Of a stretch of DNA of 64,000 nt, positions 22,939-33,088 are shown in pieces. The DNA comes from Turnera subulata (taxonomy: Eukaryota; Streptophyta; Magnoliopsida; Malpighiales; Passifloraceae): the NCBI GenBank assembly GCA_028386065.3, contig JAKUCV010002355.1, forward strand, positions 30,259 to 94,258. Reading direction: 5' to 3'. The notes beneath the pieces were generated by a model, which ran no database searches, was not told the origin of the DNA, and was given only the letters and a program-made list of their open reading frames with translations. The translations under genes and the position numbers were made by a program. Each line of letters begins with the position of its first letter. The stretch's first letter is position 1.

Positions 22939-23606
22939 TGTTAGAATATGCCCAAGCTGCATTGGAAGAAAGGAAAGTGTGCAAGCTGTTGATTCCTTTT
23001 TTTTTGTTATGCTCTTTGTGTCTTTTAATGTAGTGCTCTGTTATTGTCAGGTTAGTGAGTATGCTTATCAGGTTAAGTAATATGCTTGCTACATGTTAAG
23101 TGGTCTACACTAGTTCCTATATTAGTGGACTAAACTTTTGTGTCGTATAAGTGTGCTGGTGCAGAATTGTAAAAGGCGTGGAGAAATCGGTTGGTCTCTT
23201 CCATTTTTCAAGAGAGTTAGTTCTGCTAGTTGAAAAGAGAGTGTTTTGTATTAGTTAGACCTATCTAAGTGTTCTTAAGTGTGTCTATAGTGCTGAGTGT
23301 ATGTTGGTTGTGTATTGATCTTTAGGTTGAATTTGTCGAAATTTACTTGAATGTTCATCATGTTCTTATTGAGTTCTTCAGTGTGATTTTTCGTGAGACT
23401 TGTCAAACACCATTTCCTTTTTTTTTTCTGAGTGTAATTTGAGAGCAAACGAAGTTGTTCAATCACAAATATATCAACTATTTAGCTTCAGAATCATAAC
23501 TCATCATCTCTGCAATTTGGTGTTCTTGAAGAATTCTGAAAATTCTAGAATTTGTACAGCAGCCCAACACCAAAATTTTCAGCAGTTTCTATCCTAGCAT
23601 CCAACA
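22939..23606 (+). repeat. 3' LTR of the small LTR element
   Basis: Direct copy of 21412-22078, followed by the GCATC duplication at 23607-23611. Confidence 0.88.
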
Positions 23607-24357
23607 GCATCAGCAGTAACCCCATCAAAAGGACCCCTACTCCAAACCCTTTGCATACTCATTGGAGCTCCATCCTTGGTATTTCGTTTCACACAAGAAC
23701 ACTATTTCAGAAGCTTTATTAATAAGCTCCCTGACTTGCCTCTGCTTTTGACTCGACCCAACTCCCCTTACATTCCATGATAATAAGCAAAACATGATTA
23801 ATAAGTTCAAAACACTCCCTTCCACCCATGAACTAACACGAGGCTTTATTGGGTTGAGCTATCACCTGAGTGAAGAGAACGAATACTACTGCCACGTTTT
23901 GTCGCCTTCTTTTTCTTTTTAATTCTGGACTAGCGGTTAGACTTGGCTCTTTCCAGTGTCTTTTTGATTTTTTCCTCAAGCTCCCTCAAAGCATGTTCTC
24001 TTACAATATCACGGGAAGATAGGAATTCTGCACCTCCATCCACAAAATTAATATCCTGATCTTCACAGGGCATCGTACCCTATGATTGTTTACAAAGATG
24101 GCCAGACTTCACCACAGAATCACTAACCTGGCTCTCCTCAAAGCCCAAAGTACAGCCACAGACATCCACATAGATCTCAGGCTCATTAAGTTTACTATGC
24201 ACCATCTTGGGTTAGCACCTACAGACGAAGCTCTAGAAGATGATACTGGCCCTGTTCCCACCACCCTTTTACCTTTCCCAAGGGTTTTAATAGTATCCAT
24301 TAACCCGAAGGGATCCGGTGACGGAAAGTTTGAGGACTCCCTCTCCCTCTCCCTCTC

Positions 24358-25275
24358 CTACCCTGACAACTCACCGAGCTTCAGGTATATTTTTTGGTCA
24401 ATTGTATATGTAGAAGGTTAATTTAAACCAAGAAATTTTTTTTGATCCTTTAGGGAGGACTTGTTAGAGACATTCTCCTGCTTGTAAAAGACTGCGGTGA
24501 TCATAGAGGGGATTCTAAATGATTACCTAGGGCTGCCTCCAGGTTTTCTCAAGGAATACAATTACAACGACAGGAGGCAGGACATCATGGCCAGCTTTCA
24601 CTACTTAGCTTCAAAAGATCCTGATGAGGAAATAATTGGAGTGATTGGTCATCAAGATGCCAGTATTGTTACCGTTCTGATACAGGATGGTAACGGGAGG
24701 ACTTGAAGTCTTCGAGGATGGCAAATGGATAGAAGTGACTCCTGCAAAGGGAGCTCTTACTGTGAATATCGGTGATCCCATGCAGGTATTTCATGACCAA
24801 TTCTTTTGTAGAATTGTGCTGCATTCTTGGAGGAATCTTAATACTAACAAAGTTGGGGCTGGGGAAAAATGATCTCTGAACATTGATTTTTCTCCATTTG
24901 CTTACGAGTCTAAATGCAAAATCACTCACAATTTAGTTATCAATTTCAATTCTTAGTATTGCTTAGTTTTTTTTTTTCTTTGGCTTAATTAACATGAGAT
25001 TTTTGCAGGTATTGAGCAATGGCAAACTCAAGAGTGTAGAACATAGGGTTGTAAGACCAGCAGAAAAAGATCGTTACTTGGTCGTCTTTGGTCTCTTGGT
25101 AACCATAGACAAGTGGATGGAACCATTGCCTCAACTAACCATCAATGAGGCACCCAAGTGTAAGGGGTTCACTTTTGGAGAATACACACTAAAACGGCTT
25201 AAAGACTTAAGAGATTCACCCACTACCCCTGAAGCAGCCCATGCTATCAACTCTTATGCATCCCGACCAAGATAG
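24358..25275 (+). pseudogene. 2OG dioxygenase copy 2, broken
   Basis: Only the last ~27 bases of exon 1 remain (to 24384), joined to LINE sequence and a CCCTCT repeat. Exon 2 (24454-24785) has a TAA after LLETFSCL. It also has an extra codon (YNYNDR) and a one-base insertion in GATGGTAACGGGAGG that shifts the frame. Exon 3 (25009-25275) is open but reads KDRYLVVFGLL, so the 2OG-binding Ser of RxS is Leu. Splice sites are still GT-AG. Introns and the 3' flank match copy 1, so this is a DNA-level duplicate, not a retrocopy. The upstream part was lost to the LINE insertion or a deletion. Confidence 0.9.
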
Positions 25276-25920
25276 CAGAAGCTTGAGTCTAATATATGCC
25301 GAATGATCTGAATCCTGGTATTTCTGTTATTTCTTTTGTACTAAGGATGTGTTGTGTTGTGTGAAGCCTTTGTTTCCTGCTCCTGTGCTGGGGTTTTATC
25401 AGAATTGGTGGTCAAAAGCATCATGTTGCTTCTTTTTCGTTTCTGTTCGTGAGTAATTAATCTCTGGCCAAAGTTCATTGTATACCTCAAAAAGTCAAAA
25501 GAAGTGCAAGTTCTCCATCCTTCACGTTATTAATTTCTGCGATGGGTGCATTGGCTCGATCGGTGTTAAGATTCGAATCCAAAATCTCACTTATCTTGGT
25601 TTTGCAAAAATACCAATGTGCTACAAGTCTATTGGTAAAGAAATTAACTAAAAATTGCATGTTTTTAGTAAGTAGAACACCTGTCTCGTCACAGACTTCC
25701 CAAGGATATTTTTGAGCACTAGATGTAGAATATAAAAAATTCACACACAATATAAACTTTTTATTTAATTTGAAACCTAGGCGAGGTGCCCCTCACGGTT
25801 GCCACACTCATAACTGTTATTTGCTACACATATAATAAAACCCTAACACACCTATTTATATAGACTCTGACTTGACGGACAAGACAAGACTCTTAAACCG
25901 AACCGGACTTGGACTCTTAA
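25276..25920. other. 3' flank of the dioxygenase pseudogene; no gene seen
   Basis: 25290-25520 is homologous to the 3' flank of copy 1. 25560-25920 holds no recognisable feature and ends at a single undetermined base. Confidence 0.6.
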
Positions 25921-25921
25921 N
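25921..25921. other. Undetermined base (N), probable collapsed assembly gap
   Basis: The only N in the window. It sits exactly where CACTA subterminal repeats begin, so the missing left end of that element may be hidden here. Confidence 0.7.
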
Positions 25922-28791
25922 TAATTTTTCCCTTACAAATTGCAAGGGATCTGTCCGTCACAAGTGTTATATTCCAAAAACGGATTTGTGAGGGTTTTTT
26001 CCGTTGCTATTAGTGACGGGTGAAATTTCCGTGACAAATAGTGACGGATTTGGTCCCTTGCAATTTGTAACGGATGAAATTATGCAATTTCCGTTGCTAT
26101 TAGTGACGGGTGAAATTTCCATTTTCACTAATTATTAAAGAGTAAAAACTTTTAAAAATATATTTTTTGCATGATTTTATTTAAAAAATATTCTTACTTT
26201 TTCATTTTAAGTCATATTAGAAACTTTATTAAATTAACATGTCTTGAAAGAAATCTATATTGAACTTTAATTTATTTAGAAAGTAATTAATAACATACTT
26301 ATGCTTCTAAAAAAACTATTTTTTAAAAAATAATTTCTTAAAATTCATATGAATTTGGAAGATATTAAAATTAATATTTCATGAAGCTATATGAAATTAA
26401 ATTACTAACATAGCTCGCGTTATTACAACATATGTTCCATTACCTTACGAGCAAAAAAAGAAAGCGTAATACATATAAGTATAAAAAAGGACGACCCTAA
26501 GGATTGTAAGTGGGCATAATCTTATAATTAATTCTTAGAATAAGTGATTTCAGAAACTTATTCCATTGGCAACTCGAGGGCAGATGGTCGAGCTTTGCCA
26601 TGAAACCAAGAGCCGGATTAGTGGAATTGATGAGGACTAAAACCGATGACATTTCGATGGTGAATAATGGTTTTTCTCCTTATTTAATGGTTTTTTTTCC
26701 GGCCATCCAAGCACCGTGATTGTGTGGTCACATATAGTCTCGGCGTTGTCAACTCATGTGTGTAACATCTCAATTTTTTAAAATATTTTTATTTATAAAA
26801 AATTAAAAGTATTATTTTTGGCCTAATATAATTTTTTAGTAATTTTTTCGCATAGGAATTTATTTTTCTTATTGTTCAACGATTTCTAAAAATTTCATTA
26901 TAATTTATTTTAATGTAGATGAGGGAAGTTTAAAAAAAAATAAGCTAATTTTTGGAAAATATTTTGTGGTGTCATTTCATCTATAGATACTTTACTCTAT
27001 GTTTATATAAAAAATATTTAACTTTTTTTCTAAATTTTCTGTGAATCTTAAATGGTTTTATATTATTGTAAGAGTTTTTTTCTATATAATATTATTTAAT
27101 TTTATTCAAATTAGTTCCTATAATTCAATAATTTTTAAAACAAGTTTGAAAATAATCTGAAAAAGAGTTCTCTTTGGAACACACAATTAGGCTGTGTTTT
27201 GATTAAAACGACCGTGTTTTGGTGAAGCTTGTACATAAAACACCAAGACCATCGCGTTTTGACCTTTGAGGAGCACGTTGACTTGTGGAGGTTGAATTGC
27301 TAAACGACGCCGTTTAATCTTTAGTGGAAACCCTAGGGTTAGACCTGGATATAAATTGCATCCTTAACTCCCTATCCTCACTTCTTTCCTCATTTTCTTC
27401 TGCCTCTCCCTCTCTCTTCTGCCTTTCTCTCACGTCTCTCTCCCTCCCCTTCTCTTCTCATTCTCCAAACCGTCCTAGCCACAGCCATCTAAACCAAGCA
27501 CTCTTTTTCTTCTCCAAATCCTCCTAGCCGCCATCTATACCACACACTCTTCTTCCTCTTTTCCAAACCCCCTAGCCGCTATCTAAACCACACACTTTTT
27601 TTCTTCTTCTTCAAACCCTCCTAGGCGCCATCTAACTACTGGTGGTTCTGTGATGAACGAGGCAAGCCAGGCTGGTTTCTGGTTTAGGTGAGAACGACGA
27701 GGCGAGCTTGGTTGTCTCGGTAGCCAGGAGACATAGTGAACGGCGCGTCAAGCTTAATCGACTGCGGATCTCGATGAATTTGGGGTCGAGAGATGGTTGA
27801 GAATCCGGTCCGGGAAATCTATGGGTAAGCATCTAATACTCACTTTCCTTTCCTGATGATTTTGAGTTATGGTTGGTTGGGTTATGTTGATTGTTTAATT
27901 CCGGGTTCTAATGTTGTTTTGGTTGTTCTTTCTGGTTAAATTTGGGATTGTTGATGAACTGGTTGTATTCATGGCGAGTACGGCTTGTTGGTGACGGATT
28001 CTGGGTAGATCCAAGTGTCCAGTGGAGGCGGAGGCGAGCAGACCCGAGGTCGGGATTCCCAGATCCGGTTCATCTAAAGAAGGTGGTGTGCAGATCTATC
28101 CGTGGCTTGATGTTTTCGAGCAGATCTGTAGGTGTAGGTGGATATTCATTTTCAGGATTCTAGTTTAGTTTGTTATATTTTATTATGTAAAAATCATTAT
28201 AATTTTTTTATTATAATTAACTTGTGCTTGTGTAAAAACATTGCAATAAAGATGTGCACTTTCCTTTTACTTTGTGCCAATAATTTTTTCTGTAATTACT
28301 CCTCCTATGCCTTCTCTATTGTCTGTTGATGCTTGTAATATACGAATTAGCTTATATGTTTAATTTCCACTGTACCAAAAAAAGAAATACAATTAGGAAA
28401 TATATTAAAATATCAATGTTGGTTTTATTTATTTTATTTGTTTTTGTAATTGTAGTTTGTGACAGATTTAGAGAGGATTGTGAGGGTTTTATTCATTTAC
28501 ATATGGTAAGGGATATAGGTTTGTGACGGAAAGAATCTTTGCAACTAGTGAGGGTTTTAGTTACGGGTAATTTGCAAGGGAAACAAGGCCGTCATAGTTA
28601 TTAAGGAACGATTCCTGGCCAAATCCGTCGCAAAATGGTCCCTTACAAATTTCCTCACAACCGAATTTGCAACGAAGGGTTTAATCAAGGATTTCATCCG
28701 TGACAAATTCCGTTGCAAATACCAAAATCCGTTACAAATTGTAGAAAATCCCTTGCTAAATCTGAGAGTAAAGGGCTGCATTCTAGTAGTG
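25922..28791. mobile_element. Non-autonomous CACTA (En/Spm-type) DNA transposon
   Basis: The right end reads ...TTCTAGTAGTG, the inverse of CACTACTAGAA, a typical CACTA terminus. About 280 bases inside this end and 190 bases at the left carry the clustered short repeats expected of subterminal regions: CCGT(C/G)ACAAA, TTGCAAGGGA and TTACAAATT in both orientations. No transposase is seen. The left terminus itself is not visible because the sequence starts at the N. Extreme AT-rich DNA fills 26130-27250. Confidence 0.75.
27320..28165 (+). other. Gene-like 5' region inside the CACTA element
   Basis: A sharp change to CT-rich leader-like DNA (27370-27620) is followed by GC-rich sequence with short open frames (27632-27832, 27942-28163). 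It resembles a plant promoter, 5' UTR and first exon, perhaps captured by the transposon. I recognise no protein. Confidence 0.3.
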
Positions 28792-29159
28792 GACTGACTG
28801 GAACATTGCTTCGAACAGTAACATCTTCCTTGAGTCAAACCAAATCTTCAGCTTCACATCATTTCAATATTGAAGGCATTGCTTCAAATGCTTGTTCCAT
28901 GCCACTTCTTGCTTGCCAAAGAAATCTTGTGTCTCCTATCCTTTGTTATTTCTAAAAACACTTTCCCATCCTTCACTGCTGTCAAAAGCATTCCTCGCAT
29001 CCTCACTGATAGAAACTTGTCAATGCAAGTAAAATCAATTTCTTCACCACAAATAAAATCAATTTCTCCAACTTCCTTCCTTTCATTCTCTTTTAACTTT
29101 CTCCCACGTTCTTGCTCAACTTCTATCAATTTGTCTCCCTGGCAAGAAAAATTATTTTC

Positions 29160-29745
29160 TTAAACTACTAGTTCTTTTTTCTCCTCCTCTTGAGAAAATA
29201 ATTCTTCCACCTTGATTTTTGACAATCTGTAACACTCACCAAGAAACTTGGAAGCTTGACTGAAATCTGGCAGTGACAAATTTTCTACCTCGATTCTTCC
29301 CAATCTTCTGACTTCGTGATCAAACTTGTCTTCCATGTCGCAACTTGTCAATGTGTCTGAACCACAAGAATTGTTCACTCCACTCTTCACAGTATCTATT
29401 TGACTGCCATTGCCATTATTATCACACTTTAGTTGTTCACTTGTCCTCCCCTTCCTAAAATTTAGGCGCTTCTCATGCACAATCAGTTTAGCTTTTAACA
29501 CATCAATTGTCAAAGCCTTGAGATCTTGGAATTCTTCAATAGCTTTCACCTTATAATCAAAACTGGATGGTAGGCTTTGCAGAATTTTCTTTACAACTTC
29601 AAGATCTATCATCTTCTCACCATTACCTCTCAAACTAGTGACAAATTTCTGTATCCGACAGAAATAATCATCAATTGTTTTATCCTCTCCCATAAGGAGA
29701 AGCTAAAACTCTTTTCTCAACTTTTGCAAATTGACTTTTTTCCCA
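29160..29745 (-). pseudogene. Copia-type gag fragment (UBN2-like)
   Basis: The minus-strand frame from 29693 reads MGEDKTIDDYFCRIQKFVTS, then LRGNGEKM, ILQSLPSSFDYKV and LKAKLIVHEKRLN. This order and spacing are those of the Ty1/copia gag (UBN2) core. Upstream, across a stop, LQKLRKEF continues the domain to about 29745. The C-terminal part is acidic and no zinc knuckle, protease or pol follows. It may be part of an element into which the CACTA inserted. Confidence 0.7.
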
Positions 29746-29749
29746 TTCG

Positions 29750-30300
29750 TACATGAATTATAGTTATTTTCTCCAAAAATATTTCCATGAATATTCAGTA
29801 TGCTGTCTTTATATATGTTATGTCACAGATGTTGAAAAATCATATGGTCGTTTTACGCACACAATCACGGTTTCTCAACAACTATGAAACAACACGTATA
29901 ATGGCAGCTTCATGGAAACATTTTTGGGCTCCTAGACGAATGACCCTGATCTTCCACAGTATATCCCTTTCATACGGTGATATCCCTTCTAAATTGGGCA
30001 TGAAAATGTTGTCCCTTTGCTAGCTACTCAACTTTTCTCCAGCTACATAAAATATCTTGAATGCGTATAATGCACTTGTATAGATGTAACTAATAGTCCA
30101 GAAATACCAGTTTTTTGTTGAAGAGCTATATATTTATCTAGCTTTAAAAATAGTTACGATCTCTTTTCTCATAATTTAAGAGTTATCCACTAATTTAATA
30201 TCCTATAACTTGAGAGATAAAAGAGTATGGGAATATAATTAGAATATGGGAAAAAGACCTAATCTTCTTTAAGTAAGAACTCGTGGAGCCGAATAATTTG
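29750..30300. repeat. Orphan copy of the dioxygenase upstream module
   Basis: It starts in TTTCCATGAATATTCAGTA and includes the AAAATGTTGTCCCTTTG block. It ends at a degraded TATA equivalent (TCTTTAAGTAAGAACTCGTGG, about 30268) that matches TCTCTTTAAATAGGAACTCG before copy 3. No exon follows. Confidence 0.7.
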
Positions 30301-30544
30301 CCTGTAGTATCATCCAGATTAAAATTAGTAGCATTCCTCATGGAGGTGTAGTAGCAATGGTAGAGGGCAATCATGAATCATCTTGTTGTTCTATCAAAAA
30401 AAAAAAATGAATCATCTTGTTGTTGGGCTGGGCTTATGTTTGCTCTTGGGCTGAAAATTAGGCCTTCCTAAAAAAATGGGCAAGCAGAAATTGTATAAAT
30501 ATTTATAATTATGAGGTCGAGCCCATTTCAACAAGTGATCTCGA

Positions 30545-31240
30545 TTCTGTATAGCAGAATTTTTCATCATCCTTTGTAATTCCTTTCTTTTTTCACACAA
30601 TTATTCTCGGAAAATTGTAGTTGTTTCTACATATACAATCTCACACACATAATACAAAAAGAGAGTAAAAGACAGAAGAATTTACTGGATTATGACAAGA
30701 TTGCCTGTATATGGTTCATAGACAAAAAATGGAGGAGTTTTCCATCATTATAAGAAAGAAATACAGAATAGTACTGATGTTGTAAACGGAAATTGGGCGC
30801 AAAATTGGGGTATTTTTTTTTTTTATTATTGATAATGCAATATGGTGATGAGCCCCGAGGTTGTGGACTGGTCCATGCTCTTGGACTTGGGCCTTAGGCC
30901 TATCCTAGACAGAAGTACATTTTGGTGATTTCTTTCATTTTTTTTGATACTCGTGATTTCTTTCATTCCCAAATCCCAAATAACAACTCTTCCCAGTGAC
31001 TTGAATTTTTATAATTAAATAGAGCGATCCTCTACCTTGTCTCAGGTTGAGGCCGTGAGGATATCATATTGAGCACTAGAAAGTCTCAATATTCGTGTGT
31101 ACGAATTGTAGTTATTTTTTTCCAGAAATATTTCCATGAATACAGTAAGCTTGACTTCTTTTATATATGTTGTTTCATAGAAATCATGGTTACACAGTCA
31201 CAGTTTCTCATCAAAACTGTGGAACGGTACATATAATTAC
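30545..31240. repeat. Second orphan copy of the dioxygenase upstream module
   Basis: Matches 13400-13830 over more than 400 bases, with one insertion (about 30810-30990), and continues into the 53440-53600 module. No exon follows. Confidence 0.7.
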
Positions 31241-31690
31241 AGGTTACTGAATTGGAGGAAATATTTTTGGAGAAAATAACTGCATTCCATAGACAATGGC
31301 TTTGACACTTTTTGGAGAAAATAACTGCATTCCATAGACAATGGCTTCCTCAATATGTCCCTTTCGTACTGTAATAGTCCTTCCAAATTGGGAATGAAAA
31401 TGTTGTCCCTTTGCTTCTCTAACCTTTTGTTAGCTGCATATAATGGGGGTAATGCATTTGTATACATGTTTATTTGAGAATTACATATGTATACATGTTA
31501 ATTGCCCAAGAAGATCAGTTTTTAATTGAATATATATTCATCATGCTCTCACTAAAATCAAATAAAAACGTTCTCTTGTCTCATAATTTAAGAGTTGCCC
31601 ACTCACATAATTTAAAGATACAAAAGAGAAAGAAAAAAAACACGTGCGGAAAAACCTGGAAAGCGTGGCTTGCTTGAAGCTCAAATCCAC
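31241..31690. repeat. Dioxygenase upstream module with a 43-bp internal tandem repeat
   Basis: It continues the module toward the expected TATA position (compare 53640-54060). Inside, TTTTTGGAGAAAATAACTGC and the following ~23 bases are repeated head to tail at about 31268 and 31311. No exon follows. Confidence 0.65.
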
Positions 31691-32044
31691 ATTCATTTAT
31701 TTAAAGCAGAAGAATCAATTGGTCAATTTCCCTAAAATCCACATACATTCATAAGATAAATAACACAAATAACACGAAACATTAACTACATCTACAATTA
31801 AAAAAAAAAAAGATGTCGTTTGAGAGTACACGGCGTTGAGATTTGGTTTAATTAATTCATGTGCTATCTTTTTTTTTTTTTTTAATTTCATGTGTTGAAG
31901 TTTACGAAGTACAGCTCACCGTATTAATGGTTCTGCTTACTAAAATTTTTCCAGCTGTGATCACATTGCATTCATTTAATTAGTTTAGAAGAAGAGAAAC
32001 GGATTCACTCGCTATGTTTTAAATACTCCCTTGCAAACACTCGT
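31691..32044. other. Intergenic DNA, no gene seen
   Basis: AT-rich with homopolymer runs at 31800 and 31870. Nothing recognisable. Confidence 0.6.
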
Positions 32045-32068
32045 GAGGGTTGTCATTTAGTTATTCTA
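32045..32068. repeat. 24-bp target duplication of LINE-D, left copy
   Basis: Begins GAGGGTTGTCATTTAGTTAT and is repeated exactly over 24 bases at 35875-35898, after the LINE poly(A). Confidence 0.9.
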
Positions 32069-33088
32069 CAAAATATCACAAAGGCTAATGAAGTGATTAC
32101 ACTTAAAGCTTTACAGGGGATTGAAACAAGGTGACCCCCTATCTCCGTTCCTATTTAATATTGTGGTAGAGGGTCTCGCTGCCATGGTGTCGCAGGTTAT
32201 AGGAAGTGGTTTTGTTAAGGAGCTAAGTGTTCGGCATTTACCTGTGTCTGTCCTTCAATTCGCCGACGATATTGTGTTGTTTTCCACGGATGATGCTGAC
32301 TCTTTATTAAATTTAAAAAGATGCCTTAGATGTTTTGAGGTTATGTCAGGGCTGCGTATTAATTTCCGTAAAAGCAGCCTTGTAGGGATTAACATACCTT
32401 CTAACCGTGCAGAAGAACTGGCGGGGATGTTGCATTGTAGGAACAAGTGTCTACCAGTAAAGTACCTTGGTTTCCCTCTTGGGCAAAATATGAGTCGCAT
32501 TCGAGCCTGGGATCCGGTGGTGGAACGGATTAGAGTTAGACTTGCATCTTGGAAAGGAAGATTTTTGTCTCTTGGAGCTAGAGGCACACTTATTCGAGCA
32601 GTCCTCAGTAATTTACCAATATATTTTCTTTCTGTGTTTAGGATTCTTGTCGCGGTGGCCAAAAAGATTGCGGGTTTACAAAGAAAGTTTTCGTGGAGTG
32701 GTGTTAGGGATAAACAGAAGTTGTGTTTAGTGGCATGGGATAAGATTGCTAAACCAAGGAATAGAGGGGGATTGGGTATTGAATCAATTCTATCCAAGAA
32801 CAAGTTTTTATTATTTAAGTGGGTCTGGCGGTTCATTAATGACAATTCTCGTGGTTCGGATGGTGCTGGGTGGATTAGTATTGCTAGGAATGTATATCAG
32901 AATTTAGGAAATGAGTCTTGGCCATCTTTTAGTGATGGAAGATCGTCATCTATATGGAGAAATATTAGCAAGTCTGGGGATAAGGGGAGCAATGGTAGTG
33001 TTGGTTTTAACGAATTAGTCTACATGGAAGTAGGAGACGGTAGGAGACGTAGTTTCTGGTGTGATAGGTGGTCTGAACAGGGTGTGTT

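Larger units (their letters stand above)
21412..23606 (+). mobile_element. Small non-autonomous LTR retrotransposon carrying a host gene fragment
   Basis: A 2.2-kb element with LTRs TGTTAGAATATG...CATCCAACA (21412-22078 and 22939-23606). A primer-binding site (TGGTAGTGGAGC, 22081) resembles the initiator-Met tRNA type, and a purine tract, CATGAGGGAG, precedes the 3' LTR. The 5-bp duplication is GCATC. The 860-bp interior encodes no gag or pol. It starts with a DEK_C-like fragment and continues with acidic and then Lys/Arg-rich sequence. The two LTRs differ visibly at many positions, so this insertion is older than the Copia at 36611. It disrupts a LINE endonuclease frame. Confidence 0.9.
20560..24340 (-). 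mobile_element. Degenerate LINE (endonuclease region), split by a small LTR element
   Basis: The endonuclease start (LLSWNVRGVGSSQKQRQ, FLCETK) lies at 23637-23825. Its continuation (WMVVEGYVGAHRITICDLYG, CLVIGDF, KIDRAFFDPV) lies at 20994-21388. The two parts are separated by the LTR element at 21412-23606. Left of 20990 the sequence still reads as LINE linker, with many stops. 24109-24330 may be the end of ORF1. Here the catalytic Glu of the endonuclease is present (CETK). Confidence 0.7.

Noticed and set aside
32255..32845. 196-codon minus-strand frame opposite the LINE-D reverse transcriptase
   Set aside because: It is a shadow of the RT frame, with no recognisable protein features.
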